Shown here: in pieces, positions 29,139 to 39,230 of the stretch
Position numbering within the stretch: the stretch's first letter is position 1
Layout: each line of letters begins with the position of its first letter
Source: Trichocoleus sp.
GTDB lineage: Bacteria > Cyanobacteriota > Cyanobacteriia > Elainellales > Elainellaceae
DNA: 64,000 bases
NCBI GenBank assembly: GCA_036702865.1
Contig: DATNQD010000036.1
Location: 62,001-126,000 of the forward strand
Reading direction: 5' to 3'
Notes under the pieces: generated by a model
What the model was told of the DNA's origin: nothing
Seen by the model: only the letters and a program-made list of their open reading frames with translations
The model's database searches: none
Made by a program: the position numbers and the translations under genes

Positions 29139-29449
29139 TGCTCACCTCGATCCCTAACTTGCCACAGATGAATGAAATTGAACGATCGTTGATTTGTCAT
29201 AAGTCCATCACAAACTTGGTGCAATCTTTTTCTGCGTCTCAAGCAGTTACTACAAGACGAACGCGCGACGTTGATTGACCTTTATTGAGTTTGCCGTGCT
29301 TTTCGCACAGATGTTCTTAAGTTATTTGGAACTTGTTTAGACGTGGAGGCTAGTGCCCACTAAGTGTTGAGTATTAGATGTCATAAGATCCTAGATGTGG
29401 AGATATTATGCAGATAAAACGGGGAGAAAGCTAGAGAGCGATTGTTCTC
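29139..29449. other. 311-base intergenic region upstream of dnaA
   Basis: It holds the candidate dnaA promoter near its left end and the 3' side of rnhA at its right. I find no match to TTTTCCACA or TTATCCACA here, so autoregulatory DnaA boxes are not evident. No coding frame is supported. Confidence 0.5.
29196..29224 (-). promoter_or_regulatory. Candidate promoter for dnaA
   Basis: On the minus strand TTGCAC (29219-29224) is followed, after a 17-base spacer, by TATGAC (29196-29201), about 58 bases upstream of the GTG start. Both boxes deviate from consensus, so this is only a candidate. Confidence 0.35.
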
Positions 29450-30343
29450 CTAGTCCACCCGTTCCAATTGCCAGAGAATTTGATTCCCTTCTCGGCGGAC
29501 GCGCGACACGACCCAATTCCGCCAAACCCAGTTGTCGCCCCGACTGGTTACCGCACTGGCATTAACATCCATTAAATCTGCCAATTCAGAACTCGTAATC
29601 AAGTAGCCCTCGCGGGCGATTTCATCTGACATGCGCAACGTATCCACCAAACTGCGAAGCTGAGCGACCCTGACTTCGCGGGGAAGGTCTGAGCCGTCCA
29701 TGGTGGATGAGTTTATTGAATCTACCATAGTTGAGTCAGCAACAGTGAAGGATGCAATTATGTGACTGGATTCTACCGTTTCTGCTAGTGGTTGATTAGT
29801 GACGTGAGTGGCAGATTGACGTTTTGGCATCTCCTTTTCTTCGCTATCCTTTCGGGTTGCCTGCTGTAAGGAAGGCAACTTCCCCAATGAGAAGGCTCGA
29901 GCGATCGTATCACAGCGTTCGTTTCCTGCATCGCCGGAGTGCCCCCGGACATATTGCCACTGGAAAGCTCGGATCGTATGGGAAGCTTGCTGGTTGAGGC
30001 GATCGAGCATTTCCCAGAGATCCTGATTCAAGACAGGCTTCCCCGTCGAAGTCTTCCAGCCCTTTTGTTTCCAGCCCTTGATCCACTTTGTTACGCCGTT
30101 CTTGACATACTCGCTATCGGTGTAGAGGGTCACAGGCTCCGTTTGTCCTGAAGCAACTAGAAACTCCAGTGCCGCGATCGCTGCCTGCATTTCCATGCGG
30201 TTGTTTGTCGTTTGGGGATCAGCTCCCCCCAATTCATGAATCGAGCCATCGTCGAAGTAAACTACTGTCCCCCAGCCACCGGGTCCGGGATTTCCAGAAC
30301 AAGCCCCATCCGTATAGATGCGCTGAATTTTTTGTTGAGCCAT
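29450..30343 (-). CDS. rnhA: Ribonuclease HI with cyanobacterial C-terminal extension
   Basis: RNase HI cuts RNA in RNA-DNA hybrids. I start at the ATG at 30343 rather than the TTG one codon upstream (297 residues). The catalytic set is visible: D12 in YTDGACSGNPGPGGWG, E51 in NNRMEMQAAI, D76 in LYTDSEYV, and H135 and D145 in GHSGDAGNERCD. The RNase H domain ends near residue 155. About 60 low-complexity residues follow, then a C-terminal domain of about 75 residues (VAQLRSLVDTLRM to WQLERVD) that looks like a small winged-helix or DNA-binding fold. The extension nearly doubles the usual length of about 155 residues. Confidence 0.95.
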   Translation of the reverse strand: MAQQKIQRIYTDGACSGNPGPGGWGTVVYFDDGSIHELGGADPQTTNNRMEMQAAIAALEFLVASGQTEPVTLYTDSEYVKNGVTKWIKGWKQKGWKTSTGKPVLNQDLWEMLDRLNQQASHTIRAFQWQYVRGHSGDAGNERCDTIARAFSLGKLPSLQQATRKDSEEKEMPKRQSATHVTNQPLAETVESSHIIASFTVADSTMVDSINSSTMDGSDLPREVRVAQLRSLVDTLRMSDEIAREGYLITSSELADLMDVNASAVTSRGDNWVWRNWVVSRVRREGNQILWQLERVD

Positions 30344-30502
30344 CAAAAGCAGGTGTCAAATTTGGGATGCGTGCAGTCTATGATCTATACCCTGGAAGTT
30401 GGCGATCGTGCAATACAAGGGTAAAGGGGAGAAAAAGCAAGGGGAAATCGGGGAAGGATGAAAGGGACTTTTTATTTTTTGGGGTGGGATGGGTAATGAG
30501 GG

Positions 30503-31717
30503 TTAGGGTTTACAGAGTTGCCAGCAGTCGCAGGCGATCGTCCAATCCTCTTGGGTATGAATGACAAGGACAGTGATTTTGGAGTCGGGGGTGGAGATAA
30601 TTTTGTCTTGGAGGCGATCGGTGTTTTGGCTGGGATCAAGTTTGAGATTGAGGAAAGCGAAGGCTTCGCAGGCAGCAGATCGGATGTAGGGATCATTCTC
30701 GCCAACACCTGCGGTAAAAATCAGGGCATCGAGTCCACCGAGGCTTGCCAGCATGGAGCCAATCCAGGAACGGAGACGATGGACATAGATATCAAGAGCG
30801 AGTTGGGCGCGGGGGTTGCCTTGTTCGATCGCCTGATGGATTAAGCGCATATCGTTGGAGATTCCAGAAATGCCGAGTAGACCAGAGGCTTTGTTGAGAA
30901 CGTGGTCGAGCTTATCGGCACTGTAGCCTTCCTGCCGCATCAGGTAGATGAGAATGCTCGGATCGACGCTACCAGAGCGACTGCCCATCATCAGCCCTTC
31001 TAGGGGCGTAAATCCCATTGTGGTATCAATACTGCGTCCATTGTCGATTGCTGCCAGCGAGCAACCGTTTCCAAGATGACAGGTAATCAGCTTCAGGTCG
31101 TTCAGATTGCGCCCCAACAAATCGGCAGCACGATGGGCACAGTAGCGGTGGCTCGTCCCATGAAACCCATAGCGGCGAATGCCTTTTTCCACCCACTCAT
31201 AAGAACCAGGGTAGATCGTGGCGGAGTCGGGCATCTGGGAATGAAAGGCAGTGTCGAAAACTGCAACCTGAGGAACATCTCCCAAAATTGCTTCGATCGC
31301 CTCAATTCCTTCTAGGTTTGCTGGATTATGAACCGGAGCCAGGACAGCCAAACGATCGATCGCCGCTTTCACTTCTGGCGTAATGCGAATACTGTCGTGA
31401 TACTCCTGCCCCCCATGCACCACCCGATGCCCTACAGCCTGAATTTCTTGGGGACTAGACATCACCTGAGCCTCACCCGTCCAGAGCGTTTCCAGCAAAT
31501 GAGCCATCACCTGCGCCCGATCGCCTGCCGGAAGTTCCTCTTTCAGAGTTGCGCCAGAATGCGTTTTGACTTTGATTTCAGCCACATCTTGTTGGTGCGT
31601 CCAGTCGATCGCCCCTTCCCAAACTGGCTCAGGTGGATGCTCAGGTAGAGTATCGCCGATCTGATAGAGGCAGCTTTTCTGACTGCTCGACCCTGCATTC
31701 ATGACGAGAATTTTCAT
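30503..31717 (-). CDS. ackA: Acetate kinase
   Basis: It interconverts acetate plus ATP with acetyl phosphate plus ADP. The frame is open to 31771, but the true start is the ATG at 31717 because GGAG at 31724-31727 precedes it. The protein then begins with the family's MKILVMNAGSSSQK. Further hallmarks are VFDTAFHSQMP, the HGTSHRYCAHRA segment, THLGNG-type CHLGNGCSLAAI, and TAGVGEND near the end. The resulting 404 residues are the usual length. It is divergent from psaK (242-base gap) and 159 bases upstream of rnhA on the same strand. Confidence 0.96.
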   Translation of the reverse strand: MKILVMNAGSSSQKSCLYQIGDTLPEHPPEPVWEGAIDWTHQQDVAEIKVKTHSGATLKEELPAGDRAQVMAHLLETLWTGEAQVMSSPQEIQAVGHRVVHGGQEYHDSIRITPEVKAAIDRLAVLAPVHNPANLEGIEAIEAILGDVPQVAVFDTAFHSQMPDSATIYPGSYEWVEKGIRRYGFHGTSHRYCAHRAADLLGRNLNDLKLITCHLGNGCSLAAIDNGRSIDTTMGFTPLEGLMMGSRSGSVDPSILIYLMRQEGYSADKLDHVLNKASGLLGISGISNDMRLIHQAIEQGNPRAQLALDIYVHRLRSWIGSMLASLGGLDALIFTAGVGENDPYIRSAACEAFAFLNLKLDPSQNTDRLQDKIISTPDSKITVLVIHTQEDWTIACDCWQLCKP

Positions 31718-31959
31718 CAGCCACTCCGCACCTACTTTCAAAGAACGAGTTTCAAAGAGCGAGGGAAGCACTACTAGTCTGCTGGAAACTCAGCCGGATG
31801 GAATAGTCCTTAGGACACAGTTCTTCGTTTTTTGTTGTCCCATATCTCCCGATTCCCTCACAAATGTTAACTATTCCTGCGATTCCGTCGTAGACGATCC
31901 CGTTTTTTGGTACAACTCCCGATCATAGGCAACTTTTAATAGCTGTAAGGAGAGAAACC

Positions 31960-32220
31960 TTGTTTACTGCTCTACTCGCGGATGTTGTTGCACGACTGCC
32001 TGAATGGACTCCAACCATCAGCTTGATTATGCTCGCTTGCAATCTGCTCGGAATTGCGATCGGCAAAATAGGAATTAAGTTTCCCAACGTGGGACCCGGA
32101 ATTCCAGTTCTGTCTGACTCTCTAGGACTGAGCCTGCCTGCAATTTTAGCGGCAACAAGCTTCGGTCACCTTATCGGTGCGGGTGTGATCTTGGGCTTGA
32201 CCAACGCTGGAATTATCTAA
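31960..32220 (+). CDS. psaK: Photosystem I subunit PsaK
   Basis: PsaK is a two-helix thylakoid membrane subunit at the edge of photosystem I, involved in light-harvesting energy transfer. The 86-residue protein has helices around TISLIMLACNLLGIAIGK and PAILAATSFGHLIGAGVILGL, with the conserved FGH-x-x-G-x-x-x-x-LGL ending. The start is TTG at 31960, supported by AAGGAG at 31947-31952 with a seven-base spacer and by N-terminal sequence (MFTALLA) like other PsaK proteins. No in-frame ATG fits. A clear terminator follows. Confidence 0.93.
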   Translation: MFTALLADVVARLPEWTPTISLIMLACNLLGIAIGKIGIKFPNVGPGIPVLSDSLGLSLPAILAATSFGHLIGAGVILGLTNAGII

Positions 32221-32265
32221 TCCCAGTTTGAGTCTCACATCCTCCTCTTTTTACTAAGGCAATTT

Positions 32266-32293
32266 GTCAGGGTGTTATGCCCTGGCTTTTTTT
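32266..32293 (+). terminator. Rho-independent terminator after psaK
   Basis: CAGGG (32268-32272) pairs with CCCTG (32280-32284) around a seven-base loop, followed by GC and a run of seven T (32287-32293). It reaches the end of the convergent molybdoenzyme gene, so the two 3' ends abut. Confidence 0.8.
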
Positions 32294-34637
32294 ATGCATT
32301 AGGGGCAGGTATGAGGGCGGCAGAAGGCGCAGCATATAAAACCACAGGAACGCGCTTGAAAGCTGGAGTGCCCGATTTCGGGTCAATTTTTGCCTTAAAG
32401 ATGGCATTGACTTCGGGGTAAAACATCATGGCGGCTCCTGAACGAATTGCACCATAGATGATTTCAACGTTTTCCAGTTTGCCTGCATCGCCTTGAACCG
32501 TCACGCGCTGATGTTCATGAAAGCCTGCCTGGTTAGCGTCCGATCGGTTCATCAAAATACAGTTACGGTGGGGCATCCCACGATATTTGTCCCCGGTTTT
32601 GTAAACAACAGTATTGTGCTGCGAGTAGCTGCGTCCAGTGCCTAAGACCACTACCAGGCTCGGAATTGCTGCTGGAATGCCAAAGTCTTGCGGTTGGGGG
32701 AGCGTTAGTTTGGGTAATGGTGTCACAAACATTGCCGCTTTGCCGGAAGGGGTCGCAAATTTTGGTTCAGAGAAGATGCGCCCGGAAATCGTGAATTCTG
32801 TTTGGGTCTTGTCGATCGCCGCCATCTGTTCATAGCCGGGAATCGTTTGGGCAATCAGTTGCCGAACATAGCGTGTGTCTTGCAGTTTGCGCCAGTCGAT
32901 CGGGTTTGTACCGTGAATGCGATGGGCAATCTCTGTCAGCAAATCCACCTCAGAGATCAAATTTGCTGCTGGGTAATGCAAATGGCTCTTGCCCTCATCG
33001 TTGAGCCGGACAAAATTATTGCCCGATTCAGTCGTGGTTTTATGAGGATTCTCAAATCGATTGAAAACGGGCAGAATCAGCGTATTTTGCTGCGCTAAGC
33101 CGTGGAAATGTCCCAGGTTTGGCTTCGTTGCCACATAAAAGACAGTTTCAATCTGGCTGAAAGCGCGTTTTGCCTGGGTCAGATCCGGATTTGCCGCATA
33201 CAAATTACCGCCCAGACAGAACAGCGTATCGATTTTTCCTGCATCTGCCGCTTCCATAAGGGCACGCGCATCATAACCCTGGACTCGACTGAGCGATCGA
33301 TCCAACAGTTTTTCAAGTGCTTCCTGAATTTCTTTTTTCAAATGAACGGTCACGCCCATCGAGCCGAAGCCCTGAACGTTTGAATGTCCCCGAATCGGCA
33401 TTGTGCCTGCCCCTGGTTTGCCTGCGTTTCCCGTCAGCAGAGCTGTATTGCCAATGCTATGAACGTTATCAACCCCGTTTTCGTGATGCGTAATTCCCAT
33501 TGCCCAGGCAAAGACAACCGCATTCGATCTGCCAATCATCCGAGCTGCTGCTGCAATTTCAGCCTGAGAAATACCGCAGGTTTCAGTAATTGTTTGCCAA
33601 CCGATCGATCGCGCTTGTTCAATAATTGCTTCCCAGTTTTCAGTGTGCGATCGAAGATAGTTCCACTGCACTAAATTCTGCTCGATCAGTGATTTTTGAA
33701 TGCCAATAAACAGAGCCGTATCGCTACCGGGAATGGGCTGAAGATAAAGTGAGGAAATGTCTGAGCCGCCGCTTAACAATGACTTGATGGGAAAGGCTGG
33801 AGAAGCAAATTTCACGAGCCCAACTTCGACCGTGGGATTAATGACAATGACTTTACCGCCCCGATCGCGCAATTCAATTAATTCATTCATTAAACGCGGA
33901 TGATTTGCAGGCGCATTTGAGCCAATTAACACCACACAATCACTCTGCTTCAAACTTTCCAGGCTCACCATTGAGGTGCCAGAACCAAACATTTGCTTTA
34001 AGCCTACGGTTGAAGGCGCGTGACACAAATCAGAACAGTCTGCCAGGTTGTTAGAACCGAGTGCCCGCATCATCAATTGCAGCAAAAACGCCGCTTCATT
34101 CGACGATCGTCCCGAACTATAAGAAGCCACCCGCTCTGGCTCCTTTAAAAATGCCTGTTCTGCCATCGCAAACACTTCTGCCCAAGAGATCCGCTGATAG
34201 CGCGAACTGCCCGATCGCAAAATGACCGGAAAGCTCAACCGCCCCAATCGATCGGCTTCCATCGAGGTCAGCTGCTGCAGTTCAGAAATGCTATATCGCT
34301 CAAAAAAGTGTTCTGCAATCGGTGGCTGAAGCTCGGCAACGATCGCCTCCACGCTTTTCATACAGCGCTGGACTTTTTCTCCCACTTCATTCGTAAAACC
34401 TCCCTTTTGTCCACCCGTTCCCCAGGCACAGGAAAGACAAGCACTTTTATGGGTTAGGGTTTGCCAGAGCTTGAAGCCATCAGGGGAAAGGGTCTTTTCT
34501 GCCCAATATTCAATAACTGAAAATCCGCCACCTGATTCAGGTGTGTTGGAATGAATTTCAGGTTGATGAATTTCAGGCTGAGGCTCGATCGACGGAGTAT
34601 TAGAGACATCAGAAGCGATCGGTTTGGGAGCATCCAT
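32292..34637 (-). CDS. FdhF/YdeP family molybdopterin oxidoreductase
   Basis: The 781-residue protein is a DMSO-reductase-superfamily alpha subunit of the FdhF/YdeP (TIGR01701-like) group. Hallmarks are LSCAWGTGGQKGGFTNE near the N-terminus, the sequence VLIGSNAPANHPRLMNEL, AWAMGITHHENGVDN, the GTMPIRGHSNVQG segment, and the C-terminal dinucleotide-binding domain with GTGRSYSQHNT and NRSDANQAG. It would bind a bis-MGD molybdenum cofactor and probably a single Fe-S cluster. Substrates of this subgroup are not well established, and the formate dehydrogenase label is by similarity only. No partner subunit is adjacent. Confidence 0.9.
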   Translation of the reverse strand: MDAPKPIASDVSNTPSIEPQPEIHQPEIHSNTPESGGGFSVIEYWAEKTLSPDGFKLWQTLTHKSACLSCAWGTGGQKGGFTNEVGEKVQRCMKSVEAIVAELQPPIAEHFFERYSISELQQLTSMEADRLGRLSFPVILRSGSSRYQRISWAEVFAMAEQAFLKEPERVASYSSGRSSNEAAFLLQLMMRALGSNNLADCSDLCHAPSTVGLKQMFGSGTSMVSLESLKQSDCVVLIGSNAPANHPRLMNELIELRDRGGKVIVINPTVEVGLVKFASPAFPIKSLLSGGSDISSLYLQPIPGSDTALFIGIQKSLIEQNLVQWNYLRSHTENWEAIIEQARSIGWQTITETCGISQAEIAAAARMIGRSNAVVFAWAMGITHHENGVDNVHSIGNTALLTGNAGKPGAGTMPIRGHSNVQGFGSMGVTVHLKKEIQEALEKLLDRSLSRVQGYDARALMEAADAGKIDTLFCLGGNLYAANPDLTQAKRAFSQIETVFYVATKPNLGHFHGLAQQNTLILPVFNRFENPHKTTTESGNNFVRLNDEGKSHLHYPAANLISEVDLLTEIAHRIHGTNPIDWRKLQDTRYVRQLIAQTIPGYEQMAAIDKTQTEFTISGRIFSEPKFATPSGKAAMFVTPLPKLTLPQPQDFGIPAAIPSLVVVLGTGRSYSQHNTVVYKTGDKYRGMPHRNCILMNRSDANQAGFHEHQRVTVQGDAGKLENVEIIYGAIRSGAAMMFYPEVNAIFKAKIDPKSGTPAFKRVPVVLYAAPSAALIPAPNA

Positions 34638-34804
34638 ACAGAATTCCTCGAACGGCGCTATCTATCTATGCTGTCTATCTGTCCAGTCTGGAGTATCTGC
34701 AAAATAGCTGATCTCTCAATAGAATGCCATGTCAAGCTGATTACGATTTCTGACGATCGAGGTTATCCAATCCTTAATTTTTTCAAGATTTAGCTTATCT
34801 GTGA

Positions 34805-35455
34805 TTACGCGAAACAAAGCACAACTATCCAAAACATCAGGTGAGTAGTCACGATTAACCAAAACTCAATTTGATACGATCTTTTTTTGCTTTTGTGATT
34901 GAGGTTCCGTTGAGCGATGAATGCACCGATCCAACCACCCATCATTTCAGCCAAATGCAAGTTTTTTTCAGATATTCTTCTTTCCCCTCTTTTCGCCCGA
35001 AGCTTATCTTCAGCATAGAGTAGATATGTTAATAAACTCATTCCTAAATAGAGAAAGGTAGGGGATAAGTAGAGAAAAACAGGAAGTGAACTAGAACTCG
35101 TTAAAGCAAGCTTAATGATTCCCAGTAGAGGAATAATGGGCAAGACGATAATTACTAATATTGTAGATACAACTGATTTGTTTTTATGTTTGTTTTTTGC
35201 AGAAATATCTTTAGATAAAGAACTTATTTGACGTGATTCTTTTGATATAAAAGCATTGCAAGCGCAACTTCTACCGTTGTTATCACTTGTTAAATAGTAA
35301 TAAATTAAGTCGCCATGCTTGGGGCGATAACTTGTATCTTTGAAAGCTGTAATGTGAATAAAGATTTCTTGGCTACCATCGACTGGCTTAATAAAACCAA
35401 ATCCTCGATCGTCTTTCCAAGTTACGAGTATCCCTTTACGCAAGGTAGATTTCAT
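34805..35455 (-). CDS. Cold-shock domain fused to DUF1294 membrane domain
   Basis: The frame is open to a GTG at 35473, but I start at the ATG at 35455 (216 residues), where the cold-shock domain begins. The cold-shock domain (residues about 1-70) has the RNP1-like DRGFGFIKPVDG and RNP2-like EIFIHITAF motifs. A basic linker and a hydrophobic hairpin follow. The DUF1294 domain with LLTYLLYAEDKLRAKRGERR and LAEMMGGWIGAFIAQ comes next, ending in another membrane helix. The CSD-DUF1294 combination is known in bacteria; it suggests a membrane-tethered nucleic-acid-binding protein, but the function is unknown. Confidence 0.88.
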   Translation of the reverse strand: MKSTLRKGILVTWKDDRGFGFIKPVDGSQEIFIHITAFKDTSYRPKHGDLIYYYLTSDNNGRSCACNAFISKESRQISSLSKDISAKNKHKNKSVVSTILVIIVLPIIPLLGIIKLALTSSSSLPVFLYLSPTFLYLGMSLLTYLLYAEDKLRAKRGERRISEKNLHLAEMMGGWIGAFIAQRNLNHKSKKRSYQIEFWLIVTTHLMFWIVVLCFA

Positions 35456-35605
35456 AAAACAGCTCTGACTCACAGCCTACTGATTTGAGTATTCCCAACC
35501 CACTTATCCGTCTCACTTTCCTCTCGCTGTGCCTCCGTTGCTCCCTCCCCAATCACGCTAGACTCAAAACGGTAATGATTCCGGTATCGAGTTCTGGTAG
35601 CCCCC

Positions 35606-37684
35606 ATGACGAATCGACTGGCGAACGCCCAAAGTCTCTATCTCCGCAAGCACGCCGAAAACCCGATCGACTGGTGGACTTGGTGCGATGAGGCACTCGA
35701 AAAAGCCAAGCAAGAGAATAAGCCTATCTTCTTGTCGATCGGCTACTCAAGCTGTCACTGGTGCACGGTGATGGAGGGCGAAGCGTTCTCTGACCCAACG
35801 ATCGCAGAATACATGAACGCGAACTATGTACCGATTAAAGTCGATCGGGAAGAACGCCCGGATCTTGACAGTATTTACATGCAGGCGCTCCAGCTAATCA
35901 CCGGACAGGGCGGCTGGCCGCTTAATATCTTTTTGTCTCCTGACGATCGCATTCCTTTTTATGGCGGCACCTATTTTCCGGTCGATGCGAAATATGGACG
36001 ACCCGGATTTTTGCAGGTCTTACAGGCGCTCCGCAACTTCTACGACAACGAAGGTGTGAAACTGCGATCGATTAAAGATGAGATTTTAGAACGTTTGCAG
36101 CAGGGAGCCATCACACAGGGAAACGGAGAACTAACCGCTGAGCTACTGGAGCAAGGCTTACTCTACAGCACTGCCATTCTGGCATCGGAGCGACCCGGAC
36201 CCAGTTTTCCGATGATTCCCTATGCCGGAGCCGCTTTGAGAGCAGCCAGGTTTAACCTCCCAGAGGCAGAATACGACCCTCTGGAAACTGCGAAACAGCG
36301 AGGCTTAGATTTAGCGTTGGGCGGAATATATGACCATGTGGGCGGCGGATTCCATCGCTACACCGTTGACGCAACCTGGACAGTCCCTCACTTCGAGAAG
36401 ATGCTCTATGACAATGGGCAAATTGTCGAATACTTGGCAGATCTATGGGCTTTGGGAATCAAAGAGCCTGCATTTGAACGGGCGATCGACGGCACAGTGC
36501 AATGGTTGAAGCGCGAGATGACTGCCCCAGAAGGCTACTTCTACGCTGCTCAAGATGCCGATAGCTTCGTCACTACAACAGACATGGAGCCAGAAGAAGG
36601 CGCGTTCTATGTCTGGAGCTATGCTGACCTGGAAACGCTCTTAACGCCAGAAGAACTTGCTGAACTACAAGCCCAATTCACCGTCACACCATCCGGCAAC
36701 TTTGAAGGTCAAAACGTTCTGCAACGCCGCCATCCCGGAACTCTATCACCCAGTTTAGAAATTGCACTAAAGAAATTGTTTACGGTGCGCTACGGCAAAC
36801 CTCTGGCTGAGATCCCCACCTTTCCCCCGGCTCGGAATAATCAGGAAGCCAAAACATATCCCTGGACAGGACGCATCCCTTCCGTTACCGACCCCAAAAT
36901 GATCGTCGCCTGGAATAGCTTGATGATCTCTGGATTAGCGCGATCGGCTGCTGTCTTCCAAAACTCTGAATACCTGGAACTTGCTGCTCAAGCTGCTCAA
37001 TTCATCCTGGATCACCAACAGGTTAACGATCGGCTGCATCGGCTTAACTACGACGGGCAGGCGAGCGTTATTGCTCAATCAGAAGACTACGCTCTCTTTA
37101 TCAAAGCCTTGTTAGATCTCCACCAAGCCATACTCTCCCTGAAACCTGCCATCCCAACTCTGAAACTGGAACCCCAACCCTGGCTCGATCGCGCCATTCA
37201 AATCCAAACTGAGTTCGATGAGTTTCTTTGGAGCCTGGAGCTAAGCGGCTATTACAACACAGACGAAAGAGCCGATTTAGTGGTGCGGGAGCGGAGCTAT
37301 GACGACAATGCCAACCCTTCTGCCAACGGCATCGCCATTGCAAACCTGATGCGGCTGTTCCTCCTCACCGAAGACCTGGAATACTTCGATCGCGCTGAAC
37401 AAGCCCTTATGGCTTTCAGTACCGTCATGACCGAACTGCCGCAAACCTGCCCCAGCCTTTTTGCTGCCCTTGATTGGTTCCGTAACCCAACGTTGATTCG
37501 CACCACTGCCGATCGCATTCCTTCATTCAGTACTCAATACCTCCCAACAGTCGCTTACCGTAGTGATAGCAACTTACCAGAAGAGGCGATCGGGTTAGTT
37601 TGTCAGGGCGTAAGCTGCCAGGAACCAGCGCGAAGCCCAGAACAGATGCAAGCCCAAATTCAAAAAAGTCTCGCCAGAATGTAA
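35606..37684 (+). CDS. DUF255 thioredoxin-domain protein (YyaL/spermatogenesis-associated protein 20 type)
   Basis: The 692-residue protein begins with the conserved N-terminus [23 protein letters not shown] thioredoxin-like domain carries a CHWC motif ([16 protein letters not shown]) and [11 protein letters not shown]. The rest has an alpha/alpha toroid fold like glycoside hydrolases ([30 protein letters not shown] and [12 protein letters not shown]). The family is universal but its function is unknown; redox chaperone or sugar-related roles have been suggested. It starts at ATG 35606 with no strong ribosome-binding site. It is divergent from the CSD-DUF1294 gene with about 150 bases between. 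Confidence 0.93.
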   Translation: MTNRLANAQSLYLRKHAENPIDWWTWCDEALEKAKQENKPIFLSIGYSSCHWCTVMEGEAFSDPTIAEYMNANYVPIKVDREERPDLDSIYMQALQLITGQGGWPLNIFLSPDDRIPFYGGTYFPVDAKYGRPGFLQVLQALRNFYDNEGVKLRSIKDEILERLQQGAITQGNGELTAELLEQGLLYSTAILASERPGPSFPMIPYAGAALRAARFNLPEAEYDPLETAKQRGLDLALGGIYDHVGGGFHRYTVDATWTVPHFEKMLYDNGQIVEYLADLWALGIKEPAFERAIDGTVQWLKREMTAPEGYFYAAQDADSFVTTTDMEPEEGAFYVWSYADLETLLTPEELAELQAQFTVTPSGNFEGQNVLQRRHPGTLSPSLEIALKKLFTVRYGKPLAEIPTFPPARNNQEAKTYPWTGRIPSVTDPKMIVAWNSLMISGLARSAAVFQNSEYLELAAQAAQFILDHQQVNDRLHRLNYDGQASVIAQSEDYALFIKALLDLHQAILSLKPAIPTLKLEPQPWLDRAIQIQTEFDEFLWSLELSGYYNTDERADLVVRERSYDDNANPSANGIAIANLMRLFLLTEDLEYFDRAEQALMAFSTVMTELPQTCPSLFAALDWFRNPTLIRTTADRIPSFSTQYLPTVAYRSDSNLPEEAIGLVCQGVSCQEPARSPEQMQAQIQKSLARM

Positions 37685-37782
37685 CACCGGGAAATCGCTT
37701 TCTAACCAGTTCTTATGCAAAGTCCCCCAAATTGGGGGATTAGGGAACAAGTGCGGCGTCTTTAAAGCTTCTAAACAATTGA

Positions 37783-39087
37783 CTATGATCCAGACTCTAA
37801 GCGACGTTCCCACTCCGCATCAATTTTGTCCGATCGCAGCAGTTCTTGTTCGGTCAAATCTGTTTCAGTGCTGTAAGCCAGGTCTTTCTCATCAACAACA
37901 GTGGTTGCGGCAAATTGATGGGCAAAAGTAAGCTTATGCTGCAGCACAGGATTTGATTCATTCAGGATGACTGCATATTGCTGGCGTTTCTCATTGCGAG
38001 CCTCAATCTTACGGTTGCGCTGCTGAATCCAGAAGTAACGGATCAGGGGAATGGCAACAAACCCCAACCCATAACCTAACAGCACCGGAAAGATCCCCGA
38101 AACAAAAGCAACCAGTCCACCGAGTTGAGCTGCGATCGTACCATCGCGCAGCAAAGACCAGAGCACCAAAGCCAACACTAAATTCACACCACCCAGACCT
38201 GCGGCAATCACTTTCTGACCACTACTCGCCTGACTAAAGCGATAAGGTAACTCCTTCAAATAAGCAGCCAGCGCCTGAGTTTTGCTTTGACGAGCTGTCA
38301 CTTGAAGTTCTGGAAAGTAGTAAACAATTTGCCCTTCTGGACTAACTTCCGGTCGCCCATTAAAGCGCGTCAGGACAGGCAGCATATAGTCTTCATATTC
38401 CTGCTTGAAGCCTGTGCCCAAATCATCCAAATAAGGCGCAATCTGTTCTGCCACAACTGCCCCACCATTGTTGCGAATCACAGTAGCGATCGACTTCCAG
38501 CGACGTTCCTCTAAGTCAGCATTCGGGTTACCATCGCCAAACAGGAAGGAGAAAACTGCTTCCAGAAAATTCATCTGCCGATCGCCATTCGAAAGTCGCC
38601 GTTTCTTTTCGTGGGAGCGATCGTCCCGATAACCGGGTGTAAAAATCCAGAACCAGTCGCCCACCCAGAGGTTTGGCATAAACACCATTCCTCCATCATC
38701 GCGGCTGTCATTATCTCCACGGCTAGAGCTTAGAGCAATACTAATCACAATAACTGCGAGAAGCATTAGCACGATCGAGGCAATGATCAGAATCCCAAAG
38801 GAAACCCGAATCAAGTAGAACAAGACACCCCAAATGCGACTCCACGATTCCTGTAATCGCAGTTTGAAATACTTGTTGCGAATCACATCCCGAAAGTTGC
38901 GCTGAAACAGATAAGCAATCTCCCCAGATTCAGAAACCTGAAGATGCCCTCCTGCCTCAGCAGACAAAGCCAGTAGCTCCCGCTCAGCAATTTTGACATC
39001 TAAACCTGCCTGGGATGCCACATCGCCAACCGTGACGCGGTATCCAAGTTGCTCAACTGCCCGCATAATGCCGGGGTTTGGAGTCAT
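37783..39087 (-). CDS. Conserved cyanobacterial membrane protein, function unknown
   Basis: The 434-residue protein begins with a winged-helix-like segment (VGDVASQAGLDVKIAERELLALSAE) and a second short beta element (GEIAYLFQRNFRDV). A strong membrane helix follows near residues 90-118 (IIASIVLMLLAVIVISIAL). A soluble domain repeats the same GxIVYYFPEL logic, two more helices lie around residues 295-345, and a charged tail ends the protein. The two GEIAYLF/GQIVYYF halves suggest an internal duplication. It is probably conserved in cyanobacteria and plastids, but I cannot name a function. It lies convergent with the DUF255 gene. Confidence 0.8.
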   Translation of the reverse strand: MTPNPGIMRAVEQLGYRVTVGDVASQAGLDVKIAERELLALSAEAGGHLQVSESGEIAYLFQRNFRDVIRNKYFKLRLQESWSRIWGVLFYLIRVSFGILIIASIVLMLLAVIVISIALSSSRGDNDSRDDGGMVFMPNLWVGDWFWIFTPGYRDDRSHEKKRRLSNGDRQMNFLEAVFSFLFGDGNPNADLEERRWKSIATVIRNNGGAVVAEQIAPYLDDLGTGFKQEYEDYMLPVLTRFNGRPEVSPEGQIVYYFPELQVTARQSKTQALAAYLKELPYRFSQASSGQKVIAAGLGGVNLVLALVLWSLLRDGTIAAQLGGLVAFVSGIFPVLLGYGLGFVAIPLIRYFWIQQRNRKIEARNEKRQQYAVILNESNPVLQHKLTFAHQFAATTVVDEKDLAYSTETDLTEQELLRSDKIDAEWERRLESGS

Positions 39088-39230
39088 ACTCCCTCCTAGG
39101 GAATAAAACGATCGACACTTTTCTTCCAGTATAGGGAGCGCGCTCGGCTGTTAGGGGTACGGATGAAGGATTGAAAAGTGCAGGCATTACACATAGACAT
39201 CCTACTGTTCGTTAGAAACCGCAGTCTACA

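Noticed and set aside
29139-29449. Origin next to dnaA
   Set aside because: No TTTTCCACA or TTATCCACA boxes were found there, unlike the dnaN region.
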